Below are positions 1 to 12,864 of a DNA stretch of 64,000 nt, piece by piece (within the stretch, counting starts at the first letter, position 1; the number at the start of each line of letters is the position of its first letter). This DNA is from Nyssa sinensis (Eukaryota; Streptophyta; Magnoliopsida; Cornales; Nyssaceae), in the NCBI GenBank assembly GCA_008638375.1, contig CM018048.1:52796347-52860346 (forward strand). The letters run 5' to 3'. A model generated the notes under the pieces. It was not told the origin of the DNA, made no database searches, and was given only the letters and a program-made list of their open reading frames with translations. A program made the translations under genes and the position numbers.

Positions 1-255
1 ACACACATTATTAAAATTTTATTTTATAATGGCTTGAATTTGTTGAAATCTTTTTGGTGTTTATACATACATACCAATATTATTACAAATACAATCAAAA
101 AGCATGTCACATTCCAAATAAACGTATTTCGTTCCAACAAAGCGATCCAAAGAAGCCTACCCTTAACGTACCATGTTCTATAACAAGTGACAATCTACGT
201 TCCTATTCATATTCCCGTCCCCGTTCCACAACGATCCACGTTCTAGGTAACATTA
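1..255. repeat. Dispersed repeat family R, copy 1 (left edge)
   Basis: This stretch aligns with 54370-54625 over most of its length, including a shared run around cataccaatattattacaaa and a shared end ataacgatccac.. ggtaacatt. A weaker match to the ends of copies at 10305-10735 and 41817-42370 places all four in one family. The copy lies where beta-adaptin intron 2 should be. It is AT-rich with no coding capacity, and its class is unknown. Confidence 0.65.
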
Positions 256-1801
256 ATATATAGCTTCCAAGGTGATTCTATCTGACGTAAAACCAAACTG
301 ATTTTCTACTACCATCGTCTTGCATCTTAATCACTCTTTAAGTTTCAGACAACAATAGTTGGTGCAACTTCAAAATATGACATTTATTCTTATACATAGT
401 TACCAAAGTGCTTTTCCACCATTCATCAGTACGCAAGATCTTGTGAAAAAGAAATCAATCAGCCTAAACTACTCTATCATCACCTAAATACTTCTAAGCT
501 TCAATAGGATTCCAGTATGCTCTAGCCTTTCCTACTTCCATCTTCTCCATAACTTCTTTTACTAAATATGTAATTTCAATTATTTCTTAACCAAAAAAAA
601 ATATATATAGTATCACTAGAGTGACCAAGTTCTATTAAACTTTAGCCCATAAAATTTTCATTTAATAATTTGCAAAATAAATTTTACCATTGTTCCTTGG
701 TCTCTCATTAACGAACTTTGACCTCATCCTTGGTACACTTGTGCCTCCTTTACTGTCTTCTTAGTTAAATTTCTACATTTTGGAGCACTACACGGGAACA
801 AATATTTTCTCCTAACAGATACAAATAAAAAACTGCAATAACTATCACAGTCTGGGAAGCTTATGCTTGCTTAAATCAGATAGAGATAAAATATGCAGTG
901 ACTGTCACAATGATTCACTTTCCAACATTATAGATCATCAAAAACTGTTCCAGCAAGACCGGTTTAATAACCACAATAAATGAAGAATACTGCCCAAGAT
1001 ATCACCTTTATTAGTTAATTGAGGCTCTAATATGAAGACACAGAAGGCTTTGTTTTGCATGGAACCTTAAAAGAAATCATACCCTAGCAGAGTATAGTTA
1101 AATAAGATTTAGCTGCCCCAAATGTGAATCCAACATTAAAAACCTTTGGAAGGGTCATCTAAGTTATAAATTGTGTAGAGAGCAATTTTGCTTTAGCCTT
1201 AAGGGCATACAAATAACATATCGGCTGGTATGCCGCCCCCTCCTCGTAGCTCTTCTTTATTCTTCATATAGACTGACATTTTATGACATGAGCCAAGACA
1301 CCAAGTTAACGAAAAGGCAACTGTGATAAATGTCTCCAGCAATGAATGCATGCCTATTACAACAATTTGATAATCAACACTAAATGTTGTAGAATATAAA
1401 ATGTTACATAACATAAAACCACCAGTTTGTGGTTGAAGAACATCCTCTAACCCTGAAATGGGGATTATAGGTTACCCACAAAATGTATTCATCTCCATTA
1501 ATTGGCCACTATGGTTTCAGTACGAGAATAGCACTGTACAGTTTGTGAAAGAAGACCAACAAAATCCTTAAGCTGTTATTAATTTAGTGCAATTATTAGG
1601 GTAAAAATTTAAGAGGCAATTATTTGGTCAGTTTACAAAATGAATGATGATTTAGATTTTATTTTTTTTGATCGGTGATTTAGATAATATAACACATTCC
1701 AAGACAAATTAGTAACATAACCTTCTACTTAGTTGTCAATTTTCTGAAGGACGTAACAATGTTGAAAATAGAATAGATCACATTTATAGCATGGTTCTTA
1801 C

Positions 1802-3411
1802 CTTCACAAACGTATTTACCGCAAGTATTGCTAGGTCGGGTTGGCTTTTAGCATAATTTATGAGATATAAATAAACAAGCTTTTTGAGCTCCAAATTTTC
1901 TGTTTGCATACAGTTCACCACATCTGTAAACAGTGATGAAACATCCTTCCCAACAGTCATTGCAGCAATCACCTTTTTTACAGCATCTTTTCTCTTATCC
2001 TGCATGGCATTGAATAGTCGCACAAAAAAGTACAAATGAAGGTTATTATGAATTAAGATAACAATGTAAAGCAGCCCAATATTCGCAAATCACAGAGTCA
2101 AGACCATCATTTCAAATAGATTTGGTGTTCTCGTGTGCCAAATAAAAACATCATAGCTCATAAGTTAACTGTAATGACCAAACAAACTATTCTATACAGT
2201 CATCAATCATGAAATAAAGGACAGGCAAATAATGTTTACAAACTAAAGGAACATGAAATGAGTCCCGGAAGGAGTTAGATGAAAATGTAAAGCAGTCACT
2301 GCTAGCAATAATATCTTTCCATATAATTAAACAATCCATCTAAATCATTATAGAATTACATGTAAAAGACAAGTATAACAAACATTACTGTAAAGTTGTA
2401 AACCCTAATCTCCAAAGGGAAAAATATTAAAACCATATCAAGGATGACCAAGCAATCTGAATAACCCATAAGGCTCCATTTGATTGCTCAGAAAGTGAGT
2501 CAAATTGGATTAAAGGTATGTCACTCTTGGAGTCTTGAGGAAACACAAAACCGCAATAAGGCTATGTCATTCTTTTTTCTCTTTGATAAGTACATTAAGG
2601 CCAAGAGCGGAGCTGCTGTGGGAGCAGTGCCCCCACTGAAATTTTTGAAGAAGTTTTGGTTGGTTCAATATTCTAGAGGTTCCCAAAAAAATTTTAAATT
2701 TGTGCCCACATAATTTATTTATTTTTTTAAACTTTCCCCCAATGAGTTTGTTTTTACACTTTTTTAATTAGTTATATTTACAAATAGACATTGGGAAAAA
2801 ATAAAATATTAGATGATTAAATAATTAAGTTACACTATTTCTATTAGTTTTTAACTTTTTGAAGAATTTGTGGTTTAATATGGAATCAAAATAAGGAAAA
2901 ATTCATAACTCAAACTTCACACCCTAATAATTACAATTGATGTACTTAAATAATTTAGTTAATCCCTCTTTATTAGCGACATTGTGTACACGTTTCGTTT
3001 TTCAGACATCCCTTCGTATGCTTTTCCTATTGTACTATCGTTTCACACTTACGTGATTTATGATTTTAACACTAAATTTTGACAAATTTTTTCCTTAACT
3101 TTGTTTATTATATTCATTTTGTCTCTTCTATTGGTGATTTAGTAATTAATGAAAGATTTAATAATTTTTTTCTTACTTTCTTCAAAATCGTTCGAGGATT
3201 TGCTAAACAAAAAAAACCTAGTTAAAGACTTAAAGTCTAAAGATTTGCCATCGGAAATAGAAAGAGATATATATACACATGAATATATAACTATATAATT
3301 CCTTTTTTTTTTCATTTTAGATTTTCTGGTCCAGATCTCTATTAGAAGACACATCACACAGGAATTCCTAATATTACTTTCCTTTTACATTTTTTTGATA
3401 CATAAAAACTG

Positions 3412-3457
<46 letters not shown>

Positions 3458-4702
3458 TAAAAAAAAATTGTTTTAAGGCTGTTTGAGTAATAATTGACCT
3501 AAAAAGTGGAGCAAAAGTATCTCAAAGGAAATGAGAAGATATTTAAATCCCAAGGAGACAGTTATCGTTAGTCATTACCCCATAACTCATCCAAATATGA
3601 AATCGTAAATTAATTCATATGCCTACTTTAGGGGAGAGAGAGAGAGAGAGAGAGTCCTTAAAATAAAGCGAAAGATCTGTGTTAAAGAGGAAGACTCGTA
3701 GAGAATAGTTATAAAGATCTTTATATAAGAATTATGAAATAAGAATTAAAATTTTTATAAAAGCAGTGTTAAAATTATGTGCGAATATTTTGTATAAGCA
3801 ATATTAGAAACTATATAAAATGCGCTTAAGGGAGGTGAATCTCATGTACGAGTGTACAACATGTATTGCGAAGGTACCAATTTTTTAATTATAACGGAAA
3901 AGGTACAGTTTGTTAGATTCAACTTATTCTTACTTTTTGTAAATATTGTGATCGACTTTAAAATTTTTGTTCTTTTTAATGTTCTTTTTAATTATTTAAA
4001 ATACATGCAGTAACCGTTAAATTTTTTAGATTTTGCATAATCAAATTTAATTTTATTAGTGAGTTTAGGTTGCCCCTGAGAGAAAATCCTTCCTTCGCCC
4101 CTGAATTGAAGGCTATATCATTCTTGGAGACTTGAGAAAACAAAACCCTAACAGAGCCTGTTGAACTATATGCACTTTTCTAAATCCAAACTCCAAAGCA
4201 ACATATTTCATAAAATCCTTAATTCTATATTCTTTTTTCTTTTCCTCGTTTTCTAGGTGATTTAACTTAAAATTGTCACGCGCGTCTTATTATACATCAG
4301 AGGTCGCAGTCCAAGATCGATCTGCATAAATATCATCCACCGATACCAATACATGAATCTAACAGATGCTGAATGCATTTCGATGAAAGCTTGCAATAAT
4401 CAAATTGATAAATCGGAACAAAAAATCAATAGATCTGATACAAACTCTCATCGGTCGGTAGCAAAAACGCAAAATCAGTAAAATCAGTTGCCTAACTGAG
4501 GCAGATCAAACACGAAGCTATCAAATGGTGTGAATTCTATGTAGAAAAAACCGCATCAACATGTGTATCTACAGATACATATACAAATAGAGAGAGAGGA
4601 GATGGGGAAGAAGACCTTGTACTGAGAATTAAGCTCTTCTTTGAGTTCGGGGATTTCGCCCTTCTTGGTGGTGGAGAAGTACTTGGAGTCGTGTCCGCTC
4701 AT
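1802..4702 (-). CDS. AP-1/AP-2 beta-adaptin, first two coding exons (gene continues past the left edge)
   Basis: Large beta subunit of the clathrin adaptor complexes AP-1/AP-2, which links cargo and membrane to clathrin at the trans-Golgi network or plasma membrane. Two exons are visible. Exon 1 is 4616-4702 (29 codons), starts at an ATG and encodes [20 protein letters not shown] and the following helix. Exon 2 is 1802-1999 (66 codons), beginning [20 protein letters not shown] and ending in NTFVK. Both junctions are phase 0 with clean GT/AG sites (intron 2000-4615). The 95 residues are almost unchanged from plant beta-adaptins as I remember them and form the start of the N-terminal HEAT-like trunk, which is usually part of a protein near 900 residues. 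The next expected exon (SQDPNPLIRAL region) was not found in 1-1801, so it should lie to the left of the window; a truncated copy cannot be excluded. Confidence 0.9.
2575..4108. mobile_element. 1.5 kb insertion in beta-adaptin intron 1 flanked by a 17 bp direct repeat
   Basis: The segment is bracketed by 17 bp direct repeats at 2558-2574 and 4109-4125 (aaggctatgtcattctt; one mismatch), as expected for a target-site duplication. Its left end is T-rich followed by gataag, resembling the 3' end of a plant LINE in minus orientation (compare 42600-42620). Inside, the region near 2602-2650 and the right end near 4070-4105 carry GC-richer motifs around a gcggag core and gcccct, like ends of a DNA-transposon family seen elsewhere in the window. 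It is probably a composite. No intact protein was found. Confidence 0.5.
3411..3458. repeat. Compound (TA)n(GA)n microsatellite
   Basis: Alternating TA units run directly into GA units. It lies inside the insertion in beta-adaptin intron 1. A second, shorter GA run lies at 3633-3653. Confidence 0.9.
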
Positions 4703-4918
4703 CTCTGCTACCTTTGCCTCTCACGGTCTACGCCTCGACGGAACAGCCTGATAAAGAAATGACAATTTGCCGATGCGAGGCTGGAACTTGTTTTCCAAAT
4801 GCCAACCCAAACCCAATTAAAAGAGAGATGAGAAATGCAAAATAATTTAGTGATTTTAGTCCCCACCCCCATTCTCTTTTAATTTATTTTTCTTAAACAA
4901 AATAATTTTAATATTTCA

Positions 4919-4943
4919 AATATATATATATATATATATATAC
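4919..4943. repeat. (TA)n microsatellite upstream of the beta-adaptin gene
   Basis: Perfect TA alternation followed by a short CA stretch, about 220 bp upstream of the beta-adaptin start codon. Confidence 0.85.
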
Positions 4944-7900
4944 ACACATTAATACAATTACTTTTATTTTAAGACATTCGTGCTCCGTGGGGTAAGATAT
5001 TTAAAATGTGAGATTAACCAAACAATTACGTTTATTTGGTTAAGTTTTCAAACGTAAATTTTAAATTTTAAAATATAAGATACGTATTTAAGAAGTTATT
5101 AATTTTAATTTTTAAAATTTTTTATAATTCAAATTATTATATCAAAATATATTTTTATAATTTTTAAAATATTAATTATAAAAAAATTTAAAAAAATTAT
5201 ATTTAAATTACTATCCAAACAACAATAACTATTTAACTTGTGACTTTATCGGTAATAAAAATGTAATAAATACCTGTACTATAAGAAATATACAGTGAAT
5301 AAAATAAAGAAGAATAAAAATAAATAATATATTACTAAAATTGAATACAAAAACAAGCAAAAGAATAATAAATCTTGTGTACAAAAACTTAATTAATATT
5401 TTTTCATATCAAAAAGCAAGAAAAATAAAGTTTAAATAAAAATATTATATTAATATATATTAAAATATAAAAGAAGGTATTGTTTAAAGTTGTCAATTTT
5501 ATATCTTAAATTATCTCTAGTCAACGTGCTTCTAATATCATTGTGCAGCAAAAGTAACCACTATTTAAATTTTAAGATGACAAAATTTAAACATGTGTAA
5601 GGAAATCATTCAAGTTTATTACATAATCCAATGGATAAATAATCAAGAACTTGCTGGGGGTAAATATCATGCATTAAGCATGGCAAAAACTAGATGAGAA
5701 TACAACAAAATCAAGAACCGATTGCAGCAATGATATATCATTTGACTGATAATCATTGCAAGTCAGATAACCATAGAAAGTCAGAATTCAAATCAAATTC
5801 AAATACCACCACTCATGACTCTCAATCAAATATGATCTCTACCTAAAATAGAGTTCTAGCTATGTATCTCATGATTCTCTCTAATTGTAACCGATGATAA
5901 ATCCTTTTAGTTTATGCTAAGTATATTTATGTCATATGTATCAATCCCTACAATTCAGGAAATGGAATGTAATCTTCTGTCAATATATACATGATGAGAA
6001 TCACCACAAATGGTGTAGTTTTGAAACTCAATATATTCTATCTATATACTTCTTCATTGACTATATAGACGCACAAAATAATGTTATAGTAGCTCAAAAA
6101 ATACTATTTAAGAATAACCCATGGCCATTCAACGACGGTTATATTTTTTTCACAGTGAGCAAATTGAAGCCCCGAACACAATTATTATTTTTGTTTCACA
6201 TGATAGCAGCTCTCAAAATTTTATGGGCTACTGGGCTTCTCCACAGCGAGCAAGTTGAAGCCCCGAACACAATTATTATTTTTGTTTTACATGATAGCAG
6301 CTCTCAAAATTTTATGGGCTGATGGAAGGCCGAGCCCAAATGATAAGGCACCTAACTATTCTATTAACTCAACTCATCATTTTCACATAATAAAATAGAA
6401 TTTTATTTTGCTATTGGTAAGATTTGAAGCCTTTGCCTTTTTTATGAAAAACCAATGAGATATCACTTCTGCTACAAGGCCTTCAGTGAAGTGATATAGA
6501 GATATAGCAACAAGTGTCGGTGAAGTTGATGAAAAGTTATCAAAAATCTAGTGTGAATATCTTGTTAATAATAGTGCTCATGACTTAGAGCCCGTTTGGT
6601 TGCACGTTGGACGAGCCCAAAACGATATCTATAACTGGAAGCTCAGGCGACGGATCACGATGGGCCCAAAGAATGCGCGCCAAAACATACTATAACTCCA
6701 TGGGTTTGGCCCAAATGGGTTGGAGGTCCGTTAAGGCGGCCCATAATTTCCACATGGATCTTTGCCCCTAAAATTTCATACATTACAAAAGAATCAATGC
6801 ATATTTCCCAATCGCATCCTTCCTCTTTTTGTCTAATGTCGACGTGTCTCAACACTTATTTATTGTTCGCCCTCTAAGCATTTCAACAATACCGACTGTG
6901 TCATGACTTGTGCTTGCCAATGTCCAGCACCTTTGTTCTTTTGTTCCTTCCATGTCCTAAAAGTATAGATACCGAGAAATAAACATAGGGGGGGTGAATA
7001 GGTTTATTAAATCAACCATTGAATTTCTTGACCAATTTTAATTTTGGTGATTTTGTTTTACTTTGATTTAGTGCAAGTTTTATAGTTCATGTATGTGCAA
7101 CATTAGTGAGTTAAAATAATCGGAAAGAACATTCACATAATATAGAACATGTAACATTTTGTACGTGAAATTTTGATATTAAAAAAATCATGGGATCATG
7201 TCGAGACTAGCACTAAATCCATTATGAATAAATCTAAAAAATATTTACATACCTTATATGACTCACACGACTTTATACCTCAAGCCTTACCAAACTTATT
7301 TTGATATTTCTTTAATCTTAATTCCACAAGTGTTCTTCATAGTTACGTCGCATTTAAACCCACGAACGTCTACAAACACAACCACAATAATGAATTCACA
7401 CTACATCAAACTTCTTTGATTGTATAAGCCAAAATCATACACGTTTGTACTCTACCAAAATTGCTTGAAGATACAATAGCTAGATTGTTAATGATAAGAA
7501 GTTGAATCTATGAGATTTTCAATAACTTTTATGCATAAAACTAGTTAAAAAATATGGGATTTGATTTCTTCAAATTGTCGCAAAATCTCAATTTTTTCCG
7601 GGTAAAAATGACTCCTTAAACAGTTAGGGTTTGATGTAAAAAAAATATAAGAAATCTTATTGGGCACTGTTTATTTGTATAATCAATCAAACGAGGTTAA
7701 ATAATCACACACTATAATTTTACCAATGGGGTTGTTCAGAACCACTAGTTAAAGAATATCAAATGAGCTATTTCTATAATTTGATCCCCATGTCTTTGAA
7801 CAAGTTCTTGAGATTATTCGTGACCCAAGTTTTTTTGCTCAATTCAAATCACTTATCATATTAATACTTTTTATTTTATAATTTACAACACGTGTCAAGT

Positions 7901-8460
7901 AAATCACAATGATGCTAAACACACTACAATGGATTTTGAAATATTTTGTAAAAAAACATATAATGTATCAAGTTTAAATTATCTTTCATGTCTCAATATA
8001 TTAAAATATATAAATCTGTAATGGTACTCGAATACTCTGTGATAAGATTTGAGTATATGACATTTATGGAGTAGATATAATTGTGCTTCATATGGTGATT
8101 AATTAATTAGTCTACATTTTTTTTATTTCAATTAAAGATTATAATGAAAATCATTGGCGACCAGGTTTTTTTTTTTTTTGGCGTACTTTATTATTTTTGT
8201 TTTTCGCATGTTTTTTTTTTTTTATTATTGTTTGTGGAAATTAATTAATTTCGTTCGAGCAGTGACGGGCCCAACGCTGGGGTCTGGCACGCGCACTGCC
8301 CATCCGACCCATGGGATCACCGTTTCCCTCGGAAGCGGTTCCATGCCTCCTGAACCTATACAGTGTCGAGAGAAACTCCAAGAAGACATTCAAAATCGGA
8401 CCAACCGATCGTCAATAATCGCCGTAATGATTGTGATTCAAATCAATCTTCCATGTAATT
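4944..8460. other. Intergenic, AT-rich, no gene recognised
   Basis: Between beta-adaptin (divergent, minus) and the XPB relic (plus). Apart from a 91 bp tandem duplication at 6151-6320 I see only AT-rich sequence with short chance reading frames. A GC-richer patch at 8260-8360 (around gacgggcccaacgctgg) stands out just before the XPB relic and may be old promoter or leader sequence, but nothing identifies it. Confidence 0.6.
6151..6320. repeat. 91 bp tandem duplication (two copies)
   Basis: The unit beginning cacagtgagcaaattgaag at 6151 recurs at 6242 as cacagcgagcaagttgaag with period 91 and only a few substitutions; both copies run to aaaattttatgggct. The 128-residue open frame that spans it is a by-product of the duplication, not a supported gene. 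Confidence 0.85.
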
Positions 8461-10304
8461 TCAGGTGACAAAGGTCTACCTAGCAAGAAGCATAAATCTT
8501 CGGCCAAGGTTCTTCAGATTTCCTAATTGTTTGTGTTTTATATTCTTCATTTCTTTTTCCTAATATAAAATAGAGTTATACTTTTGATTAGCACTCCAAG
8601 AATACAACCTGAAACCTCACTGATTGTATGGGGCTGTATCAGTTGGTCTGAAACTGAAACCTTTATAGCTGATACATGCTTCTATGTCTAATTATGGAAA
8701 AGTGAGGCTTGTACTCAAGAAGAATCGGTACTTTGTTGAATCCACATTTCCAGAGGCAAGATGGTTCCACCCTTAATTTTGGGTTATTATTTCGAATAGA
8801 ATATTGGAGGTATCGAAGAGATTGCTCACCGATGAAGTTATATCTCAGCGCAAAAATTTCTCCCGAGGTCTGTGCTTAATATTAAGTTTGATGGCTGTGG
8901 TGTCTACATTTTCCTCATGTCAAAGTTCATACTTGTTTGCTGATGGTTTAAATGGATATTTTTTTCTGGGTTGGGGGAAAGGGGGTTGAAATGTGAGTTT
9001 TAAATGGACTATTGGCATGGCGTAGATTGGTATACCATCTAGTTGTGTGTTTGTGTGTGTATGCATTAATGTGTTTTGACACCCTCCCCTGAAAGTAGTG
9101 ATTTCTGAATCTTAATGGATACACGAATGTATTGTAAGGTTATATGCATTCTTATTTTTCCAATGCTAGCACTAAATGCATGCATATCTTGCCAACATCA
9201 TTACCTCTTAATTTTTTTTAAAGCAAAATTTAATTCTTTTTTTCCCCCCACATTCTTTCCCCAAGTCTTGATTTAATCTTTGGATACTTCTATACATGGT
9301 TACTGTTCAGGGGTGCATGGAAGTGCCAGACTTACAATTAGCAAATCAATGCGTGAAATTGAAGGTGGGTATGGCGAGCTGCTAAATGAAGCAAAATTGG
9401 CAAGCCGCAGCTGAAGGAAAAAGAAACTCATTCATTTGAACTTGACTCTTCTCAGGTAAATTTGTGCAATCCTTAAACTGATCAAATTAGATTATGCACG
9501 GTGCATGTTTCCCAATTCTTAGTGGGCAACATTTTGCTCCTTGTTTTATATTTACCCTGCAGGAAGAAGGACCAAATTGTATGTGAGATAATTTTGGGAA
9601 CCGTATTCAATATGATTAATGTACTCATTATAATTTATGTAACTATGATATAGATTGTGCAGCAGGGATTGAATCTGCACCATCTGCCTGGGAGGCTATG
9701 GATTGTAGTCAATGTCAACTTTGTTGGTCCGATTTTGTGCAGTTTAAGTTATTTTGGTTGAGTTTGTTCATTCCAGTTGGAATTCCTGTATTTGGTTGGT
9801 ATTTGCATCATGCTAAGATTTTTTGTTTAGGTATTTTTTGATAATAAATGAATCGAGAAGGTAAACCGTGGTCTATCTGACTGAGAATTTTCCTTCTCTT
9901 CTTTTCACTCATCTTTCTCAAAGTGTACTTCAACTCTTGAGACAAATTCTATGTTTGAACTTTTCAAATGAGCAGTTTATGAGGTCAACATTTTGGTAGA
10001 AGGTTGGAAACTTGATATAGATTTTTTTTGTCCATAGAGAGAACTTGGTGAAGGAGATCCATTGTCTCTTTTGATGTTGTATTTTGTATACGATCCACAC
10101 TTTGCCTTCTCTCCGTTAGATTTTCCAATTCGGCTAAAAGCAATGTTTCAGTGTTTTGTCGTCACAGTGTATATGTGCTTGTGGAAATTCCGTGTCAATG
10201 CTTTTTTATCTTTCATTTTGCTACATTTAATGTATATCAGTTGTGCCTGTCTATATGCGGATCTTGTTGGTGTCGTTGTGCTTTTGAAGTTTTGACCATA
10301 GTTA

Positions 10305-10735
10305 CTAGCTAATACCCCAGCTATCCTCATTTTGGTGTGTGCATTTCAAAATAGGGAACATTTATGTTTCAAAAAACTAAATTTAGCAAACTGGGAAATT
10401 TCATATTAATTCTTTCTGTAATTTTCTAGTTAAGAGAAAATAATAGGAACATGAATATGTATACTTAGTTCAATGCTTTTACATGTTTCATTCCAATATA
10501 ATAAATTTCTGTAAGTTTATCTACAACTTAAACACTTAAATGATATTTGTTTTCATTACTCATCCTTGGGTAAAAAGAAGAAAATACTCTTACAATTCGA
10601 CTCAACTCATTGTATTCTACCTATGTCATCTAGGTAAGTTTACTTCCTATTGTCCCCCATTTAGAGTATGAAGCATATTGCATTCCCACTTCGTGTACCA
10701 TAACAATCCGTGTTGCCGGTAACATTGGTTTTGAC
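10305..10735. repeat. Dispersed repeat family R, copy 2 (in an XPB relic intron)
   Basis: Aligns with 41817-42370 from the shared left end (ctaataccccagc / ctactaccctagc, then cattttggt and atagggaaca) to the shared right end (accataacaatc... taacatt). Middle blocks such as ttcattccaatataata and catttagagtatg also match. No coding capacity or obvious terminal repeats. Confidence 0.75.
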
Positions 10736-11728
10736 TTCATACTGGACAGTACTGAGCAATTAGGCTAGAATTCCAGTAACTGAGCCCATATGTTGACTAA
10801 CCAATGCCATTCTACCATTGCTTCTTCTTCTTCTTTTTCTTCTTCTTCTTCTTCTTTTCTTTCTTGCGTGGGGGTGGGCGGTAAGGGCGGTCATTTGAAA
10901 ATTGAGGCTCTGTATGCTTTTTGATGGGATTTTTAATAAATTATTTTATGTATTGATAGGCTAAAAATGCAAAGCAACGTTGCTTGCCAGTGCTTTGAAC
11001 TATCCCATGTTGGAGGAGTATGACTTCAGAAATGATACTGCGAGTTATTTCTCAACTTTCTCCCTGCATCAGGAACATAGAGATGACTTGTGAGTCATCT
11101 TGATTAAAGCAATAAGTATATGGGTTTGCCCCCCTCGGGTGACTTTTTATATATTTATTATCCTTTACTGACCAAAAACATTATCTTGTAGTTTTTTTAT
11201 AGCCTTTTTGCTGCTTTAACTAATTCTCTTTTGACACCAGATCAATCCCGATCTTGACATGGAGTTTAAGCCTTGAGCACAATCCCAGTCTTATTTGGAG
11301 AAGAGCCTTAGCAAGATGTCTGGAACCGGTAATGTGGTGATGATAGTCGATCCTGTAATAATTAATAATCTTGGGAGACTTAAAAATTATTACTTAATAG
11401 AATTATTTACTATTAAGTTTCTCTATGATTTTTGTAATGAAAAATCTCTACAAAGTCTACGATTTTCAACATAAAAATGAGACATGCAAACATATTTCCA
11501 AGAGTAATGAACTCTTTTCATAAAAAAAAATATGTATTATGTTTAATATAAGCTATAGGAAACCTTCTAGTCTCCCTTTTGCTACTAATAAGTTGATATT
11601 GTTAATAATTTGTATACAATAGTATATAATATATTTATGTAACTTTTTATTTATAATAACTAGTATTATAAGGGGTTTTTTCAATATTTTTTATAATAAT
11701 AATTAATATTATGGTTTGTATCACTTAG

Positions 11729-11821
11729 GAGTTCTTGAAATTGCTCCAGGACTGGATGATGACAATTGGAAGGATGAAAAAGAAACAATATTTTTCCTTT
11801 TGCAAAAGCTTCTGGAATTTG
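11729..11821 (+). pseudogene. Exon-like coding segment of unknown origin inside an XPB relic intron
   Basis: Between the XPB relic exons at 11241-11328 and 12166 lies an open segment bounded by ..cttag and G|GTAACA. It reads GVLEIAPGLDDDNWKDEKET and continues IFFLLQKLLEFG with no stop. This is not part of XPB as I know it, but composition and splice boundaries look like a real exon. It could be a fragment of another gene captured by a transposon or carried in with a duplication. Family not recognised. Confidence 0.35.
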
Positions 11822-12864
11822 GTAACATCAACTTTTCATAACGGTTTTCTAATTTTTGAGTGTTCTTCAAGACAATGAGTTTGATTTGCAGACAGATGCC
11901 CTGTCTTGTTGCACTTAGCATAAGTGGTGTTTGTGTTTTATGTTGTTCATTGTTTGAGCCCTTCCCTTACCTGCTCCTCAGCCAGTTTTGTGTGGTAAAT
12001 ATTGCACATTTTCTCTGCATCCTCTTATATATTTAAATTATTTTATTGCCTCAATCTTGTCCATATTGGTTTTCATCCCAAGAAGGCATAAATAAGTGAA
12101 GAAATTATCTGCATGTTGCTATTATACTCTGTTACTAGCAATTTTTTATTTCATTGATATTGCAGGTAGAGCAAGATCTGGCATTATTGTGTTAGCATGC
12201 GGTGCGGGAAAGTCTCTAGTTGGTGTTTCTGCAGCCTGCTGAATATCAAATAACGTTCTTTGCTTAGCCATAAATGCAATTTCTGTGGTTCAATGGGCTT
12301 TTCAGTTCAAGTTGTGGTCAACCATAGGTCCATAGTAGATGAGCAAATCCGTCGTTTTACATCTGGTAGCAAAGAAAGATTCATTGCAAAACTGATTGTC
12401 CAGATCTGTTATCCTAGGAGATAAGCAAACTGATTACAAACTGATGGTAGCAAATCCGTCGTTTCAAGTTGTGGTCAGCCATGGGAGATAAACAAATCTC
12501 GGGATGTAAATGCTATTTTCCTTTCAAAGGTATTTTGCAAAAACAATCAGTGTTTTTCATCTTCCTTTGCAGCAGTTTCAAATAAGTTGAATTTTTTTCC
12601 TGAGTTTTTATGATTTCCCACCATTTACGAGTAATATATTTTGATTTACATCATTCATCACACAGATGAGTCAAGTTGCGTGCTTGATGTGCATGGGAAA
12701 GCTTGCTTTTGTTAGTCAACGAATTTAGTTATATGATTATAATTAATTTTTTTGGTCTATTTGATAGACTTGCCTGTTGAATTTCATTTCTTGGTGTTCA
12801 GATCAGTTTTCATGCTGCAAAGGGAACTGAGTTTTAGTTGTTTTCTATAGACTGTATGTTCATT

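Larger units (their letters stand above)
2000..4615 (-). other. Beta-adaptin intron 1, enlarged by a nested insertion
   Basis: This 2.6 kb phase-0 intron separates the two visible beta-adaptin exons. No coding segment is recognised in it. It carries a 1.5 kb insertion at 2575-4108 and a compound microsatellite at 3411-3458. The donor (GT just left of 4616 on the plus map) and the acceptor (AG at 2000-2001) look canonical. Confidence 0.75.

Noticed and set aside
1199..1414. 71-residue minus-strand frame considered as exon 3 of beta-adaptin
   Set aside because: The sequence bears no resemblance to the expected next beta-adaptin segment (SQDPNPLIRAL).
8154..8468. 104-residue open frame before the XPB relic
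   Set aside because: Poly-T derived Phe-rich start and no family similarity; only the GC-rich patch at 8260-8360 is notable, and it may be leader sequence.
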